Shown: positions 33,817 to 46,135 of the stretch, piece after piece
Layout: each line of letters begins with the position of its first letter
Numbering within the stretch: position 1 is the stretch's first letter
Origin: Zygaena filipendulae
Taxonomy: Eukaryota > Arthropoda > Insecta > Lepidoptera > Zygaenidae
NCBI GenBank assembly: GCA_907165275.2
Contig: OU015662.1
Span: 2,487,501-2,551,500 of the forward strand
DNA: 64,000 bases
Direction: 5' to 3'
Position numbers and translations under genes: made by a program
Notes under the pieces: model-generated
Databases searched by the model: none
The model's input: the letters and a program-made list of their open reading frames with translations, nothing else
What the model was told of the DNA's origin: nothing

Positions 33817-33829
33817 TACAGGTAAATAA

Positions 33830-34260
33830 CATGTTCCTTACTGCTCCTTTTCCACTTCGCGTTGTATCTGTAATTGCTGGTAACGGGCAATGATGAACAA
33901 AAACAAGACATATAAAACTAAACAAGTATAAAACTCCCATTACGGTTCCTTAGCGCCTGCTTCCATTAGACTGTTTTACGTCGGGTCTACGCCAGTTCGG
34001 AGGATCTTGTCTACGTACAATCGTGAGTCTTGTGTTGGATACGATGGAGAGTGCATGGATTTAATGGAACTTTGCTATGCTATGACGTCACGTGCTTGCG
34101 CTTTCAGTGAAATAATTAGGCTGTAGGTATCTACGTCGCAAGTCGCAACATACAAAGTTTCTTTTTGAGATGAGAATGTTGAAAAAATATTTACTTGAAG
34201 TCATAATAGTTCTACTCGTAGGCATAGTTGTTGGATGAACAAATATCTTAACTATTCTAA
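33830..34260. other. Unassigned
   Basis: Includes CCCATTACGGTTCCTTAGCG near 33937, a fragment common in dispersed repeats. No gene. Confidence 0.3.
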
Positions 34261-34261
34261 C

Positions 34262-34470
34262 AGTTTGTTACACGTTCACTCCTTAAATACTCAACCGATC
34301 ATCATGAAATTTTGGTTACTCAGGCATATAGAACCTTTTCTATATCCATAAGAAAATCCCTACGAATACGAAATTGAAACGATGTAATCATCCAGAAAAA
34401 AATTGTTCCTGAGAGATTGAAAATTGATTGACAATATATCACGGGAGCGAATCCGCGGGCACCAGCTAGT
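34262..34470 (+). mobile_element. Helitron-like element, degenerate
   Basis: AGTTTGTTACACGTTCACTC head, ACCGATCATCATGAAATTTT body, and a CCGCGGGCACCAGCTAG end. Confidence 0.6.
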
Positions 34471-34520
34471 TGTTTGTATAGACAAATATAAAAACAGCAT
34501 GAAATGGCGTGGAATCCTTA

Positions 34521-34716
34521 TCCTTACTTAATATTATAAATGTGAAAGTTAGTTTGTTTGTTTATTTGTTTGTTACGCTTTCACGGCTAAACGGCTGAAT
34601 CGATCACCACGAAATGCACACACGTTATTAGGGGTACAGAGAAGGACATAGGAGACCCATTTTTACCCCGGAATTCCCGCGGAAACTCCGAAGGTGAAAC
34701 GACGGGGAACAGCTAG
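34521..34716 (+). mobile_element. Complete Helitron-like element
   Basis: TCCTTACTTAATATTATAAA start, CGACGGGGAACAGCTAG end, flanked by A and T. 196 bp. Confidence 0.8.
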
Positions 34717-34785
34717 TACTTATACTTTTGTACTTTTGCCTTTGAGCATAAATTACCTGCTTATTTTAATTTTTGCAATTTGTAA

Positions 34786-35208
34786 AAAATTTTAACAAAA
34801 AAATTAAAACCGACTTCCAAAAACACAAAACTAAAAAACTAAAAATAAAAAGCTAAAAATAACAAAATACCGATTTAATCCAAAAGACAAAAACACACGT
34901 AATATTATTATTGGTTTGTGCTACCACTGATCGGTTTGAATTCGGTGACAAGCCCGCTGGTGTCTGCCCACTTGAGTTGTCCTGCTCACGAAGAGCTGGT
35001 GGCGGGAGTCGACTTAGCCCATCTTCCCCCTCCATATTTGGCTTGTCACCGACTTCATACCGATCAGTGGTAGCACAAACCAATAATAATATTACGTGTG
35101 TTTTTGTCTTTTGGATTAAATCGGTATTTTGTTATTTTTAGCTTTTTATTTTTAGTTTTTTAGTTTTGTGTTTTTGGAAGTCGGTTTTAATTTTTTTGTT
35201 AAAATTTT
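34786..35208. repeat. Long, nearly perfect inverted repeat (169-nt arms)
   Basis: Left arm 34786-34954 and right arm 35040-35208 are reverse complements with no gap and only two mismatches, both close to the 85-nt loop. Each arm's outer part reads AAAACCGACTTCCAAAAA. The loop is GC-richer (GTGTCTGCCCACTTGAG, CTGGTGGCGGGAG). Mirror-image open frames on both strands are a consequence of the palindrome, not genes. Confidence 0.95.
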
Positions 35209-35284
35209 GTTTATTTCTCGCTTTTAAGTGACTTAGTTCGTAATTTCTCTAAGTTACAATAGCTTAATGTCAACTGCTCATCAC

Positions 35285-36067
35285 CTTTTACTAAATATTG
35301 CTTTTCCCGACGCAGGGACGTTAATTGTTGAGGAGTTCTCCTAGTACATCACCATCAGTCCCACTTCACCATATACATTGTGACGGGCATAAATTGTTTA
35401 GAAACCATATTAAAGTTAACGATTCGGAACCCGTGAAATACCCATTATTGAGTAGTTCCGATGACCATCTGTGGTCTTCATCATCAGTTCCTCTTCTTCA
35501 AATTTTGCTTTCCGAAAGCAAAGAAACGTTTTACTATAAAAAATACAAAAATCGCTATAAGTGTTCTCATAATTTTTGAAGAGTTCCCTCGATTACTCCA
35601 AGATCCCATCATCAGATCTCGACTTGGTGACAATGGAATCAATTTGGGAGTATCCCCTTTCAAACAAAAAAACAATTTTCGAAATCGCTTCAATCGGAAC
35701 CCGTGAAATACGTATTATTTTTTAGTTGTTCCGATGACCATCTGTGGTCTTCATCATCAGTTCCACTTCTTCAAATTATGCTTTCCGAAAGCAAATGAAC
35801 GATTTACTATCAAAAATACCCAAATCGCTATAGGTGTGCCTATAATTTTTGAAGAGTTCCCTCGATTTCTCCAAGATCTCATCATCAGATCCCGACTTGG
35901 TGGCAATGGGACCTAATTGGGAGTATACCCTTTCAAACAAAAAAAGAATTTTTCAAATCGGTCCAACCATCTTCGAGTAATCGGTGAACATACATAAAAA
36001 AAAAAAAAAAAAAAACATACATACAATCGAACATAGAACCTCCTCCTTTTTGGAAGTCGGTTAAAAA
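35285..36067 (+). repeat. 270-bp tandem duplication ending GGAAGTCGGTT
   Basis: Two units begin CGGAACCCGTGAAATA at 35425 and 35695. Each contains GTTCCGATGACCATCTGTGG, CTTTCCGAAAGCAAA and CCAAGATC. Then come poly(A), CATACATAC and TTTTTGGAAGTCGGTTAAAA, the same end motif as in the inverted repeat just upstream. Probably one composite transposon region; class unknown. Confidence 0.8.
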
Positions 36068-36069
36068 CT

Positions 36070-36580
36070 TTGTTTATGTTCAATAAAATATACAAACAAA
36101 CAAACAAACACGTCTTAATGTTTTTCACATAAATGTTTGCCCTGACGCGGAAATCACAACCTCGCCGGCACCAGTCAAAGTAAGATTCTCTAACCGCTAT
36201 ATCAAGATTCTGACTTCTCACTCGAGTGGAATTAGCTCCGTTGCCTCAGGATATAGAGGGGGAAAATAAACATTATATTACTCTCACCGACTGAATCCGT
36301 AGTCGAATTGATTCTTTCACTTGTTATTGAACATTTATTGAGGCGACAAATCTAGGTGCCGTGGAAACCTAGCAATCTTTCAATAGAATACATTACTCTC
36401 CCATCTCCGCAGCGCCGGCTACCTCAGGCGACGAACATGTGCAAAATGCGGACCCGAATAAAACGAACTGTAAAATACAAACCATTTTATACTCTAGAAA
36501 ATTTGGAGAGTGCTTTAAAGTACTTTTATAATATCATTTCCATTGAACTTCGCAAAGGAAGTGGCTGCGCAAATGGCTAC
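36070..36580. other. Unassigned
   Basis: A 90-codon plus-strand frame (36356-36628) has no motif and runs into a known dispersed repeat, so it is not called. Confidence 0.3.
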
Positions 36581-36581
36581 C

Positions 36582-36655
36582 TTTTTAGGGTTCCGTACCC
36601 AGTTGGTAAAACGGGACCCTACTACTAAGACATCGCTGTCCGTCAATACGTCTGG
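36582..36655 (+). repeat. Fragment of a common lepidopteran dispersed repeat
   Basis: TTTTTAGGGTTCCGTACCCA, then ACGGGACCCTACTACTAAGA and TCGCTGTCCGTC, a block I recall from many moth and butterfly sequences. Class not assigned. Confidence 0.6.
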
Positions 36656-36659
36656 CACA

Positions 36660-37080
36660 ATGCTGTATGCTCAATTGCTCATGAATCGTGATAGGCAGTT
36701 AAAAGGAGACGGGCGAAAGTAGAGTATTGGGCCTGATGGTACAGTAACGACTACTGCATTATTTTACTTATATACTAATACCATTTAAAAATACTAAAAT
36801 ATTTACGATTTCTCCATGGGGGAAAGAAAAAAGAAAGATGCTTATGATTTACTTACAGCTTGAGATGCAAAACTGAAAGAATGTCTCCGTCTTCTATTTG
36901 ATGCAATCCTATAGAAGGATTACGACGTCAAGTAGCTATGCCAAAGTCATCAAAGAACACTAATCGTATATATATTATTGTAGTACATAAAAACACAACA
37001 ACAAACTCAAAAGTCAAAAACCAAATCAACCCCTGGATTCCCTGCAAGTGAGTCTATGGGTGAATAAGCTAATATTTGGG
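36660..37080. other. Unassigned
   Basis: No ORF or repeat match. Confidence 0.3.
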
Positions 37081-37082
37081 TA

Positions 37083-37280
37083 CTAACCCGTGTTCATTTC
37101 GGAGTTCCCGCGGATAACCGCGGGAATCGGAATAATCCGATCCAAAAAGTAGCTAATCTCCCTTTTTAAACCCCTGAAAAGCTACATTTTTGTTACCTTT
37201 GCAAAATTTCCAATGATGCGTTGAGTAGTTAAAGAGTGAAAACGTAACAAACAAACAAATAAACTTATATTCACATTTAT
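37083..37280 (-). mobile_element. Helitron-like element, degenerate 3' end
   Basis: TTTCGGAGTTCCCGCGG and CGTAACAAACAAACAAATAA are intact. The terminal CTAG is changed. Confidence 0.6.
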
Positions 37281-37534
37281 ATTTTTAGTGAAGCTTTTTG
37301 CAGAATTTGCCCATCTTTTACTTTAAGAAGACACAAAACAAGGGTTGGAGCCCCTCCCTATTGGACAGCTGTGTAAACGTATCATGTTGTTTGAAAGTTT
37401 TGCTCATTGAATGTTTATTGTGGTAAAAGTCAGCCTATTTTATTCGGTTTTAAAAATAATTGCCACTGCTTCAGCTAATTATTAACTTAAGTATACGGTA
37501 GTATACCTAAGTACCAATTGGGTATTCTCCAGGT

Positions 37535-37835
37535 TATGAAAATCAAAATTCTAATTAGTCCGTCAGTTAGATAATAAAAAAATAATAGATATGTATTTTT
37601 CGCTTTTTCAAATTAATGAAAATAAACATAGATAAAGCGCATTAAAGTTTAGGGTGGGGGACTCGTGACGTCAATATTCATTGTAAGCCCCATATAAACT
37701 GCACCGGGTTGTGACGTCACGCGAAATTTCAACTGAATGAATGTATCGCCGTTATTTTTTAATACGTAAAAAAGGAAAAAATACGTGTCCAATATTTTTT
37801 ACTAATCTACACGACGGATTAAAAAAGTCAATTTT
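37535..37835 (-). mobile_element. TTAGTCCGTC MITE family, well-preserved copy
   Basis: ATTAGTCCGTCAGTTAG at one end and ACGACGGATTAAAAAA at the other. Two TGACGTCA palindromes inside (ACTCGTGACGTCAATA and TGTGACGTCACGCG). A frame at 37741-37968 overlaps its end and is not a gene. Confidence 0.8.
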
Positions 37836-37839
37836 TATG

Positions 37840-38565
37840 AAGATCGGAAAAAGGATAAAAAATACCAAAGGACTACAAAATTTTCGGGTTGGCTTATTAT
37901 ATATTGTAATTACCCTATCAAATGTTAATAATGCTGAAGGATTGCAAACAAGCAATCACAGAATCTAGGTGCCCTATTTTTGGCACACGTTACGAGCTGT
38001 CAATTAATACTTGATGGAGGTCGGCCCACTTGACTCTCTCGCACGTTAACTGTAAGATTAACAAAGATAGGTAGGTATACCTTGTCGTGAATAATTATTA
38101 TTCATTAGACCAGTTACTTAGCCGCGTCCATTCGGGAACTTTGCGAGATTACGTGTCGACCAACATAGGAGTATATTCTCTGTGAATGTCACTTCACTTC
38201 ACATTTCCAATAAAAGGCACAAATAAAAATTTGCTTTATAAGTTTCTTCTCTTTGATATGTACGTGTTAGTATAAGTATACAGATTTGAATTTATTTAAA
38301 CATCATAGTTCAACAGCGTAGAAGCAAGTATTTAGACTCCAGATACCATTGAAATGATACATTTTAAGATGAAAAGAAGCAGGTTTTTAAGTTTTGTTTA
38401 TGTATGTACCTACACAGTTTTTGTTTTGGAAATAAATAGTTTATTATTATTACTATTATTCATTTATTGATCTTAAATTTAGGTTTTTTACAGTATAAAT
38501 TTACAAAATAATAAATATTATAAAAATTATTATTATTATTATCAGACTTAATTAAGAAAATCATC
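37840..38565. other. AT-rich, nothing recognised
   Basis: ATTATT-type simple repeats near 38445-38540. No gene. Confidence 0.3.
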
Positions 38566-38569
38566 CTGA

Positions 38570-38770
38570 AGAAACCATAGCATGGTGGTAGGGCACTTTC
38601 TAGCGTTTGGCTGACAAGCTTCCACTTTCAAGTTGAAAATCTGTCGCCAAGCACTTAACGGTGTGTTCCGGCAACCTCACTTGAAAGTTAGGGGTGTTTA
38701 CAATCTCTTACCACACTCACTTAAAATCAAGTGAGCTGTGGTCAAATGCCTGGCCTGTTCACAATAAAAA
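38570..38770 (+). mobile_element. SINE-related retroelement fragment
   Basis: Carries AACCATAGCATGGTGGTAG, GTCGCCAAGCACTTAACGGT and GTGTTCCGGCAACCTCACTT, the body of the repeats at 3312 and 4860. The tRNA-like head is not visible. Confidence 0.6.
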
Positions 38771-39035
38771 AAGAATAAAGGGTGAGTTCACCGGGTGACT
38801 TTCTTAATTGACTTTAATGAATACCACAGCAGCTATAACAGTGCAGCCTTTCGGATAAATAGTCATGTGAGTAGGGCTCGCAAGCTCACGTAACTGTCCT
38901 TTTGGGATGCTCAATGAATGGAATAATAATGGGAATAGGCCATGATAGGGTATTGCCTCCGTAAAAACAGAGTACGTTGGTAACTAAATAAATGAAGCTA
39001 ATTTTGGATATGGGTTAATTTTGTTCATATTCAGA
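38770..39035. other. Unassigned
   Basis: No ORF or repeat match. Confidence 0.3.
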
Positions 39036-39044
39036 ATAAATCCT

Positions 39045-39277
39045 ACATTAATTATAAATGTGAAAGTGTAGATGTTTGGATGTTTGGATGTTTGGATGTT
39101 TGGATGTTTGGATGTTTGGATGTTTGTTACACAATCACGCTGAACGCAAACGCTGAAGTAAAAACGGATGAACGGATTTGGATGAAATTTGGCATGCACG
39201 TTGTCAGGGGTACAGAGAAGGACATAGGGTACTTTTTATCGCGGAGTTCCCGCGGTTAACCGCGGGGCACAGTTAGT
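39045..39277 (+). mobile_element. Helitron-like element with expanded GTTTGGAT octamer
   Basis: The head octamer GTTTGGAT, present once or twice in other copies, is repeated in tandem about six times at 39073-39123. The rest (GGCATGCACGTTGTCAGGGG, CGGGGCACAGTTAG) is normal. Confidence 0.75.
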
Positions 39278-39299
39278 AAACATGTAACAATAAAAAATA

Positions 39300-40615
39300 A
39301 AAATGGAGATGTGGTCTTGTTTGTTTGCCATGCTTCCCCGCCTTAACTACTCAACCGATTATCATAAAATTTTTTACACACGTTTTCATGGGTAGAAAAA
39401 AGGATGTACCTATCCCGAAATTCTCGTGGGAACTCCATAATTAATACGGGAATAGCTAGGAATTATATATAATTATATTTCATTCATAGCTATATATTAT
39501 TTACAATACAATACTTACCTATATTCAGAATTAAGAGTTTAGACTTTATCAAAATTTTATGTCTGTATGTATTAGGTACTTTTATTGTATCATAAGTCAT
39601 AACACTCAAAATTATTTCTGCTAAAGGTTCAGAGAGATACCTTCATAGTTCATTGCAATTTGAACTTTATACGCAGTTTATAAAATCAAATATTCAATGG
39701 ACGCGATGTAAGCTTTAAATACAATAACATCGATAAAATATACACTAGCTGTCCCTCGATGTTTTGCCCGCGATGTTCTGTTCTCTATATAAGGGTAACT
39801 ATCATTGGCTAATAGTGTAATCTTGTACCTAAAATTATTATTCGAATATCTTAAATAAAAATATATAAAAATAAATAAAAATAAATAAATCTTCTTGTAG
39901 CTGTTGTTGTCCTAAATAAACGAAAATAAAACAAAAATAAAATAAAATAATTTCAGAGTTGCCGCGGGAATTCCAGGATGAACTATACCTACGTGTTAAC
40001 CTTCCTCTTGAATCTCTTTATCTATTGGTGTAAATCTCATAAAAATCCGTTTAGTGGTTAGTCTTTGAGTTTATCGCGGATGGTAAGAAAACCCTGTTAA
40101 CAGTTTCTCCAGATATACAATATATCACATTACTTCACCACAATATGTCTGTTAAATTATTTAGTATTATGTAAGTTCGTGTCTTTTTCATAATGTAAGA
40201 GACGGCATGGCGTGTGCCAAAATGGTTCTTAGTACCTATATAAGGCATACGTAAGGTATACTATTTTACATTTGTTTATAGCATGTCATACTCATAACTC
40301 TACCACCAAATCTTTTAGGCGAAAAACTTTGGATTATGTACATTACTAGCTGGTCCCCGTTCGGTAGTTTTTGAGTTTATCGCGAACAAACCGCGGAAGA
40401 GACTTCATTTCTTCACTATGTAAAGAATTATTTGTTTGTACCTAATGTATATACTCAAAAACTACTTAAAAAATTTAAAACAAAAGAAAAATATTTTAAT
40501 TTTATGAAACTTCAGTATTCCTGAGGACATAGGGTAGATACTTTTTATCCCGGAATTCTCACGGGAACTCTGAAAATAACGAGAGTGAAACCACGGAGAA
40601 CAGCTTGTAAAAAAT
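39300..40615. mobile_element. Mosaic of Helitron-like remnants
   Basis: Plus-strand remnant near 39320-39455, minus-strand remnants near 39746-40085 (CTAGCTGTCCCTCGATG) and 40345-40400 (CTAGCTGGTCCCCG), and a plus-strand copy about 40430-40608 ending GAACAGCTTG. Between them is AT-rich filler with an (AAATAAATAAA)-type run near 39860. Confidence 0.5.
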
Positions 40616-40619
40616 GAAA

Positions 40620-43540
40620 TACGACTTCAAAGTAACTATGCCTATAGCAAAAATATCTCGAGACATAATGGCAACTTAACTTCTGACTCTCAAAGTGGAC
40701 AAGCAACCCTCGCATCCGCTCTCTAATTGGGTCCTACTTCCATTTATCCCTCCAGCTGTTATCGTAAATCAGAGACTTGACTTTGCTGTCCACTTAAGCA
40801 ACTACCCACGATTTCCTTTCAGGCGGCGTCCATCAAACTGTAGTGGAAGAGTGGGCATTTGGTAGGTTGTTGGTAGAAAACGACGAAACTCTATCATTTA
40901 TATTTTCTACGCACCCGCGTGCTACAGACAGATCAGATAGCCTTGATCACGATGGTGAAGTGCACTGCAGTTAAAATATAAAAAAACTACCTACATTGAC
41001 CCCCATACAGTTTTACTATTATGTATGTATGTATGCATGTATGTATGTACATATGTACATTACGTACATTCCAACTTCAGTATATACCTACTTAAATATT
41101 TGTAGATCTTAATACCTATGATGAATGAAACTTATTTGACATGTCTTGAATTTTATTGATACTTACAGTATATAATTATTATGTATAAGTGCATACCTAC
41201 TCATTATTCTGTATTGCCAATATACATAAATGTACTTTATACCATTACAACTGGAGTTTTCGAAACCCAAAGACGAAATTTTGTACAAAGTTGGCCCAAT
41301 TGGATCGTCTGTTGGCACATCTGTGTTATGACCTATTTCTATTTAATGCGAGAGGGTCGCGCTATTTTTGTACGTTTGGTTAATATGGTTAATATCAGTT
41401 CATGATCATCCATCCACCCATCATGAATATATCCAATCTTAGATGTGGTCACGACTATATGAGTATGCCAAAGTTTTCACCACTGACCGCTCCAAAATTG
41501 CTGCACTAGACTCGGCGACTAATTAAATAAACGAGTGTACACAAACACAAACTCAAATTGTGTTTGTGCACACTCGTCATGGGTATAAATTACCTGAAAT
41601 TAGATCACCTTTAGAATAAATTAAATCAATTAATAAAGACAAAAAAACGAGGAAGTTAGGAAAGGGCGTTTCTAACAATAGCTAAATAATATGAAGACAA
41701 AATACAACGTGAAAAGTGCGCAAATAATTCCGTTGGATAAATTAGAAGTAATTCCGGTATAGATAAGTTTTGGCGTTCTGACAAATGCCAGACATTTTCT
41801 TTTCTTTTTGCGATATCCTGATAGTTGGTTAGCGAAGGAAACTAATGGGTCTATAATTTAGGAAGTATTGTTGTTTAATTCTCTCCTTAAAGGTAGTTTT
41901 ATTAAAACGTTAATAATATTGATTTTGTTCACACATCTTTTAATTCACCTTTTAATTTCCACTTTAAATTAATTTTCTGTTTTATTTTTAGGTACCTATG
42001 TTCATTTCAAACTAGAAGATCATTTTTAATTCCTGACGCGTGTATTTTTAATTGCAGATTAGTTTTACGTACTTAGTCTTCAATTACAATCCAATTATAC
42101 CTACATTTTTTCACCTTTATTACTCCAGTTATAAATAGAAATTAACGTTTTTTTTTTTAAATCTTGGTAAATGTCAAGGTTGTTTTGCAAGAAGTTCATC
42201 ATCAGACGCCCACAACCTTAATGGACCTTCTAGATCTAAAAACATAAGTGAATTTCCTGTAGGCAAAGATACAAGTAAGAGTATAACTTAAAATGAGGCA
42301 GAATACGGTACAAAACAAGTTTTGAAGCTGAAGTTTCTCCAGATGCCAGCTGAGACTGAGAAATAACTAGCACTCATTAGTGTCGCATACAAAACATACC
42401 TAACTTGGAACCACCGAACTAGTAGTTAGTTAATATGAAACACGAAAGTGATGCTTGTTTGCTGACGGCGTAACTAATAAAAGCACTGAGGCAGAATGTG
42501 TCTATATACCTAGTTTCAAAAACAAAGGTAAAACACTCGGTTTTAAGACTATCATTACTTTGTACGCACGAGGAGTACAAATCTTTGCTACCAGTTATAA
42601 AATGTACGTCGAGTTCATATAGTGGATAATCTCTATATTGTCGAATGGAGTGTTTAATTAGTTAAGTATCTACATTGTGATGTCATAATGATGATAATTT
42701 GAGCGATGTCTCTAAATTTTTTTATTTTTATTTGTATCACATGTCTGGTATCCACAGTTAAGCTTTGTTTAGTTAGTGGTTTTCGAGGATTATGGTTATT
42801 TTTATTACTTTGGGTATGTGCTTCAAAAATCGCGTATTGGGAGAAATCACAAAATAATACAACGCCAAAGAAAGCAAAAACAAAACGTCTTTGATTAAGC
42901 CACCAATGTAGAGAAGGAAAAGAAATGACAGATAGATTTTGTTTTTATTCGAATGGCTTCCAAATCCAACACACAATCATTGCTTGTATAAATAAGTCGA
43001 TGCCGGGAACAAACAGAGCTAGCATCCACAGTATTGACAATAAAATAAATTGTATCCTAAGGCGTCAATAATCTGCTTTATCCTCTTCAAATGGAGGCTA
43101 TGGAACAAAGCTAGCAAATCTTTCTTCATATAGAATTTTGTTGATTTATTTGTTTATTGTTTATAAATCAACACATCAATACAATTATAAATACACGGCA
43201 GTGTGCTAGCCAAGTTTGCCAGGGTGTCTGCCCGTATCTATCTGTCTTAATACAATAAAGGATCACCTTAGTCTTTAGGTAATATTTTAACCATTTTTTT
43301 CGCTTGCTGCGATAACGACCTGTTCTAAGGGTTCAATTCCAGTCAAGAAAAAAAACAACCACATAGTTCCTGCATCAAAAAAGGTCTCCCCCAGATATAT
43401 CAATACTTGCGTACTCGCTTTTAGACGATCGGCTGTCGCTACACCAGTAGGATGACGGGAGACCCTTATCGATGCATGAGCGGTGCAGTTTTGTCTTTTG
43501 CTTGAGTATAGAATTAGTCCCTTAGAACTTAGAACTACTC
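40620..43540. other. Longest repeat-poor stretch of the window, no gene recognised
   Basis: It has a (TATG)n run near 41022-41050 and a hairpin at 41531-41577. One 62-codon frame at 42706-42894 is rich in Phe, Leu and Lys with two hydrophobic runs and no other support. The balanced stretch 40690-40870 has no usable ORF. Confidence 0.3.
41531..41577. repeat. 20-nt-arm hairpin
   Basis: ACGAGTGTACACAAACACAA pairs with its inverted copy at 41558-41577 with one mismatch, 7-base loop. Confidence 0.75.
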
Positions 43541-43544
43541 AGTT

Positions 43545-43980
43545 TTGTTGTTGTATGTCCTTCTATGTACCCTGACAACGTACATGCCAAATTTCATCCA
43601 AATCCGTTGAGCCGTTTTTGCGTGATTGAGTAACAAACATCCAAACGTCCAAACATCCACACTTTCACATTTACAGTAGGATGACCAGCATTTTTTTTTT
43701 AATATCTCGAGTTCCAGATGGAATTTCGAAAAAATCAAAACATGAGTATCTAAGTTAGACCTTTAGCAATACAACAAAAAAAATCGCAGGTTGGTGCAGC
43801 AGTTTTTGCGTAGCACGAATACAAACATACAGACAGACAGACAGACAGACAAAAATTCTAAAAACGGTATTTTTGGCTTCTATATCACTCATAGAGTCGC
43901 CTTAATTTATTTTTCTTATTTATCTCCCATGTACAGACATCGACCTGTTACAATTTTATTATATGTATAGATTAGCGTAG
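43545..43980 (-). mobile_element. Two partial Helitron-like copies
   Basis: The first, to about 43683, lacks its 3' half and begins at CCTTCTATGTACCCTGACAA. The second, about 43705-43978, shares (ACAG)n and TAGAGTCGCC filler with the long copy at 25496. Confidence 0.55.
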
Positions 43981-44035
43981 CAATACATAAATCATATCTT
44001 TTTTGCTGCTTTTTTGTTGATTTTTTTTATTAAAT

Positions 44036-44286
44036 TCAAATTATAATAATCCACTTCTCAACACACAGATTCTACTTGATCCCACAGTAAGCTATTATTA
44101 GCTTGTGTCGTGGAAACCAAGCAAACGTGGTATAATATATTACATAGAATTACAATATATATTGTAGATACTATACAGATATATAAACACGCCCAGACTG
44201 GAACGTGGAACCACCCCCATCGGGAATCGAATCCGGATTGATTAATTAGCGGGTAGGCATGGTGACCTACTGCGCCAATCGGGTAT
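44036..44286 (-). mobile_element. tRNA-derived SINE, copy 2 (nearly full length)
   Basis: Reads on the minus strand from the tRNA-like head (TTGGCGCAGTAGGTCACC, GATTCGATTCCC) through CCAGTCTGGGCGTGTTTATA to the GATCAAGTAGAATCTGTG tail ending in ATTATTATAA. Confidence 0.8.
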
Positions 44287-44495
44287 TAAGAATAGCGACT
44301 TTCAATTCCACATAATCGAGATTTCTTTTCGATTACGCTTCAGTATTTCTTTTCAATTTGAGCATTACAGTAACATTTTCAATCAGGGCGAGCATGATGG
44401 ATCGGGAGCACATCATTTTCATCGTGGAAATGAAAACTCAATGTGAGTGAAATATTTTTATGCACGGTTAATTCGTAATAATATTTTATGTTTCA

Positions 44496-44679
44496 CTAGC
44501 TGTGCCCCGCGGTTTCGGAGTTTCCGCGGGGATTCCGGAATAAAAAGTACTCTATGTCCTTCTCTGTACCCCTGACAACGTGCATGCCAAATTTCATCCA
44601 AATCCACTCAACCGGTTTTGCGTGATTGAGTAACAAACATCCAAACATCCACACTTTCACATTTATAATATTAGTAGGA
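44496..44679 (-). mobile_element. Complete Helitron-like element
   Basis: CTAGCTGTGCCCCGCGG start and ATAATATTAGTAGGA end, flanked by A and T. 184 bp. Confidence 0.85.
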
Positions 44680-44889
44680 TTGGTTCAAATAATAAATAAA
44701 GTGTAATCAAACTAGCGGCGCCCAAAAAAAATAATCATAAATAATATCTAACTTCTAAGATGTTTTATAACAAAGAAATCCATAGGAGAAAACAATGCAA
44801 AATAACAATGTTATAATAACCATTGTCGTTTCTTGTTCTTCTGCAGTGCTATGCTATTGGGTACACAATATCGTCGCTGAGAGGACATT

Positions 44890-45126
44890 TGGACATAGAT
44901 AAGCAATAGTGTGTTAACCCACACTGGGGAAATTTTGAGTAAATCGTGTTTTAAAAGTATAGCGCCATTTTGTTTCAACATTTTTTATGTTCAATATTTA
45001 GTTACATATTGAAGCAGTGTAATAAGGCAAACACATAATTAAAAAATGTTCCCCAACTCTCAATAAATTGTTCTGAATCAATAACTTAATTTTGTGGGTT
45101 AACATGTTATTGCTTATCTGCGTCCA
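44890..45126 (+). mobile_element. GATAAGCAATA MITE family, copy 1
   Basis: 237 bp. The ends read TGGACATAGATAAGCAATA and, inverted, TGGACGCAGATAAGCAATA. Inner blocks are GTGTTAACCCACACTGG, ATAGCGCCATTTTGT and CTCTCAATAAATTGTTCTGA. Flanked by TT on both sides. Confidence 0.9.
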
Positions 45127-45129
45127 TTT

Positions 45130-45900
45130 CACTAGCTGCGACAGCAACTGTTGTATTTTTAAATGACAAAAGAAAAAGAAAAATATTAACGTGACTAAGT
45201 TATATAACATGCAGTGTCCACATTATCTGTTGTATCTATAACATTTTTTTTTTATATAGCGTTTACGCACCGTTAGGAATCTAGATGAGATATGAGGTAT
45301 TGATGGGAAAATGAATTCTTTATCCTCACTAATAGTGATTTCAATTGTAAAAATAGAAAAAAATTGTTAGTACGACTTTTGTCTAACGTCTTCGAGGGAG
45401 CCAAAATACATTTTGCTCGATAGAAAAACCTTGAACATTCTGTCTTTTTGGGACTTTTTCTCATCCATTTTCAGCTGTATTCAATCAGTAGCTTCTAATT
45501 TCTTACGAAATAATACTAATGGACGCCTTCAGTGATTTCTTATTTAAACTACTTGGAAACGTACCTAATGTATTATTAAAAACCGTTAAAAATCTGATTT
45601 TGTGCGTGTTGTTTTTACCGTAACCACCACACTGGAGTTCTGACTGAATCGATCTTTAAGTCTACGACATTACGATTGCAGATTCTTTACACGCGTTTAG
45701 GTAGACCAGCTAATTTTACGATTGGATGTCGCCTTAACTCGAGTCACTCAAAGAACTTTGTGCGATGTTATAACTTTCAAATTTTGTGAGAGCAATCATT
45801 ATTTTTTGCTGTTGGACGCGACATGGACGCGACATAGTTGCCATTCCCTTAATGGTATTAAAGAAATGAAACTGATACTCACCTACCTACATTTTATTGA
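45130..45900. other. Unassigned
   Basis: A minus-strand 63-codon frame (45273-45464) and a plus-strand 71-codon frame (45722-45937) have no motifs. GACGCGACATGGACGCGACAT near 45815 is a short tandem duplication. Confidence 0.3.
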
Positions 45901-45907
45901 TTACTAT

Positions 45908-46135
45908 AGCTATCCCGCGCGGTTTCTCCCGCGATAATTTCGAAGTTCATACAAATTTTGCAACCCCTTTTCATCCCCTCAGGGGTTGAATTTTTAAAAA
46001 TCCTCTCTCATCGGATACCTACGTCATCACCACACACACCCTCCAAGTTTCAGGTCTCTACGATCAGCGGTTTCGGCTGTGCGTTGATCCATCAGTCATT
46101 AAGAACAAAGCATTTTAGGTACATAGGTATAGATT
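45908..46135 (-). mobile_element. Helitron-like element, third subfamily
   Basis: TATAGCTATCCCGCGCGG start and CCCTCAGGGGTTGAATTTTT body, like the copy at 10738. Confidence 0.65.

Noticed and set aside
34853..35141. Two mirror-image 76-codon frames on opposite strands
   Set aside because: They are the two strands of one palindrome and share no known domain.
42706..42894. 62-codon frame with two hydrophobic runs, like a small membrane protein
   Set aside because: The hydrophobicity follows from T-rich DNA; no promoter or poly(A) evidence.
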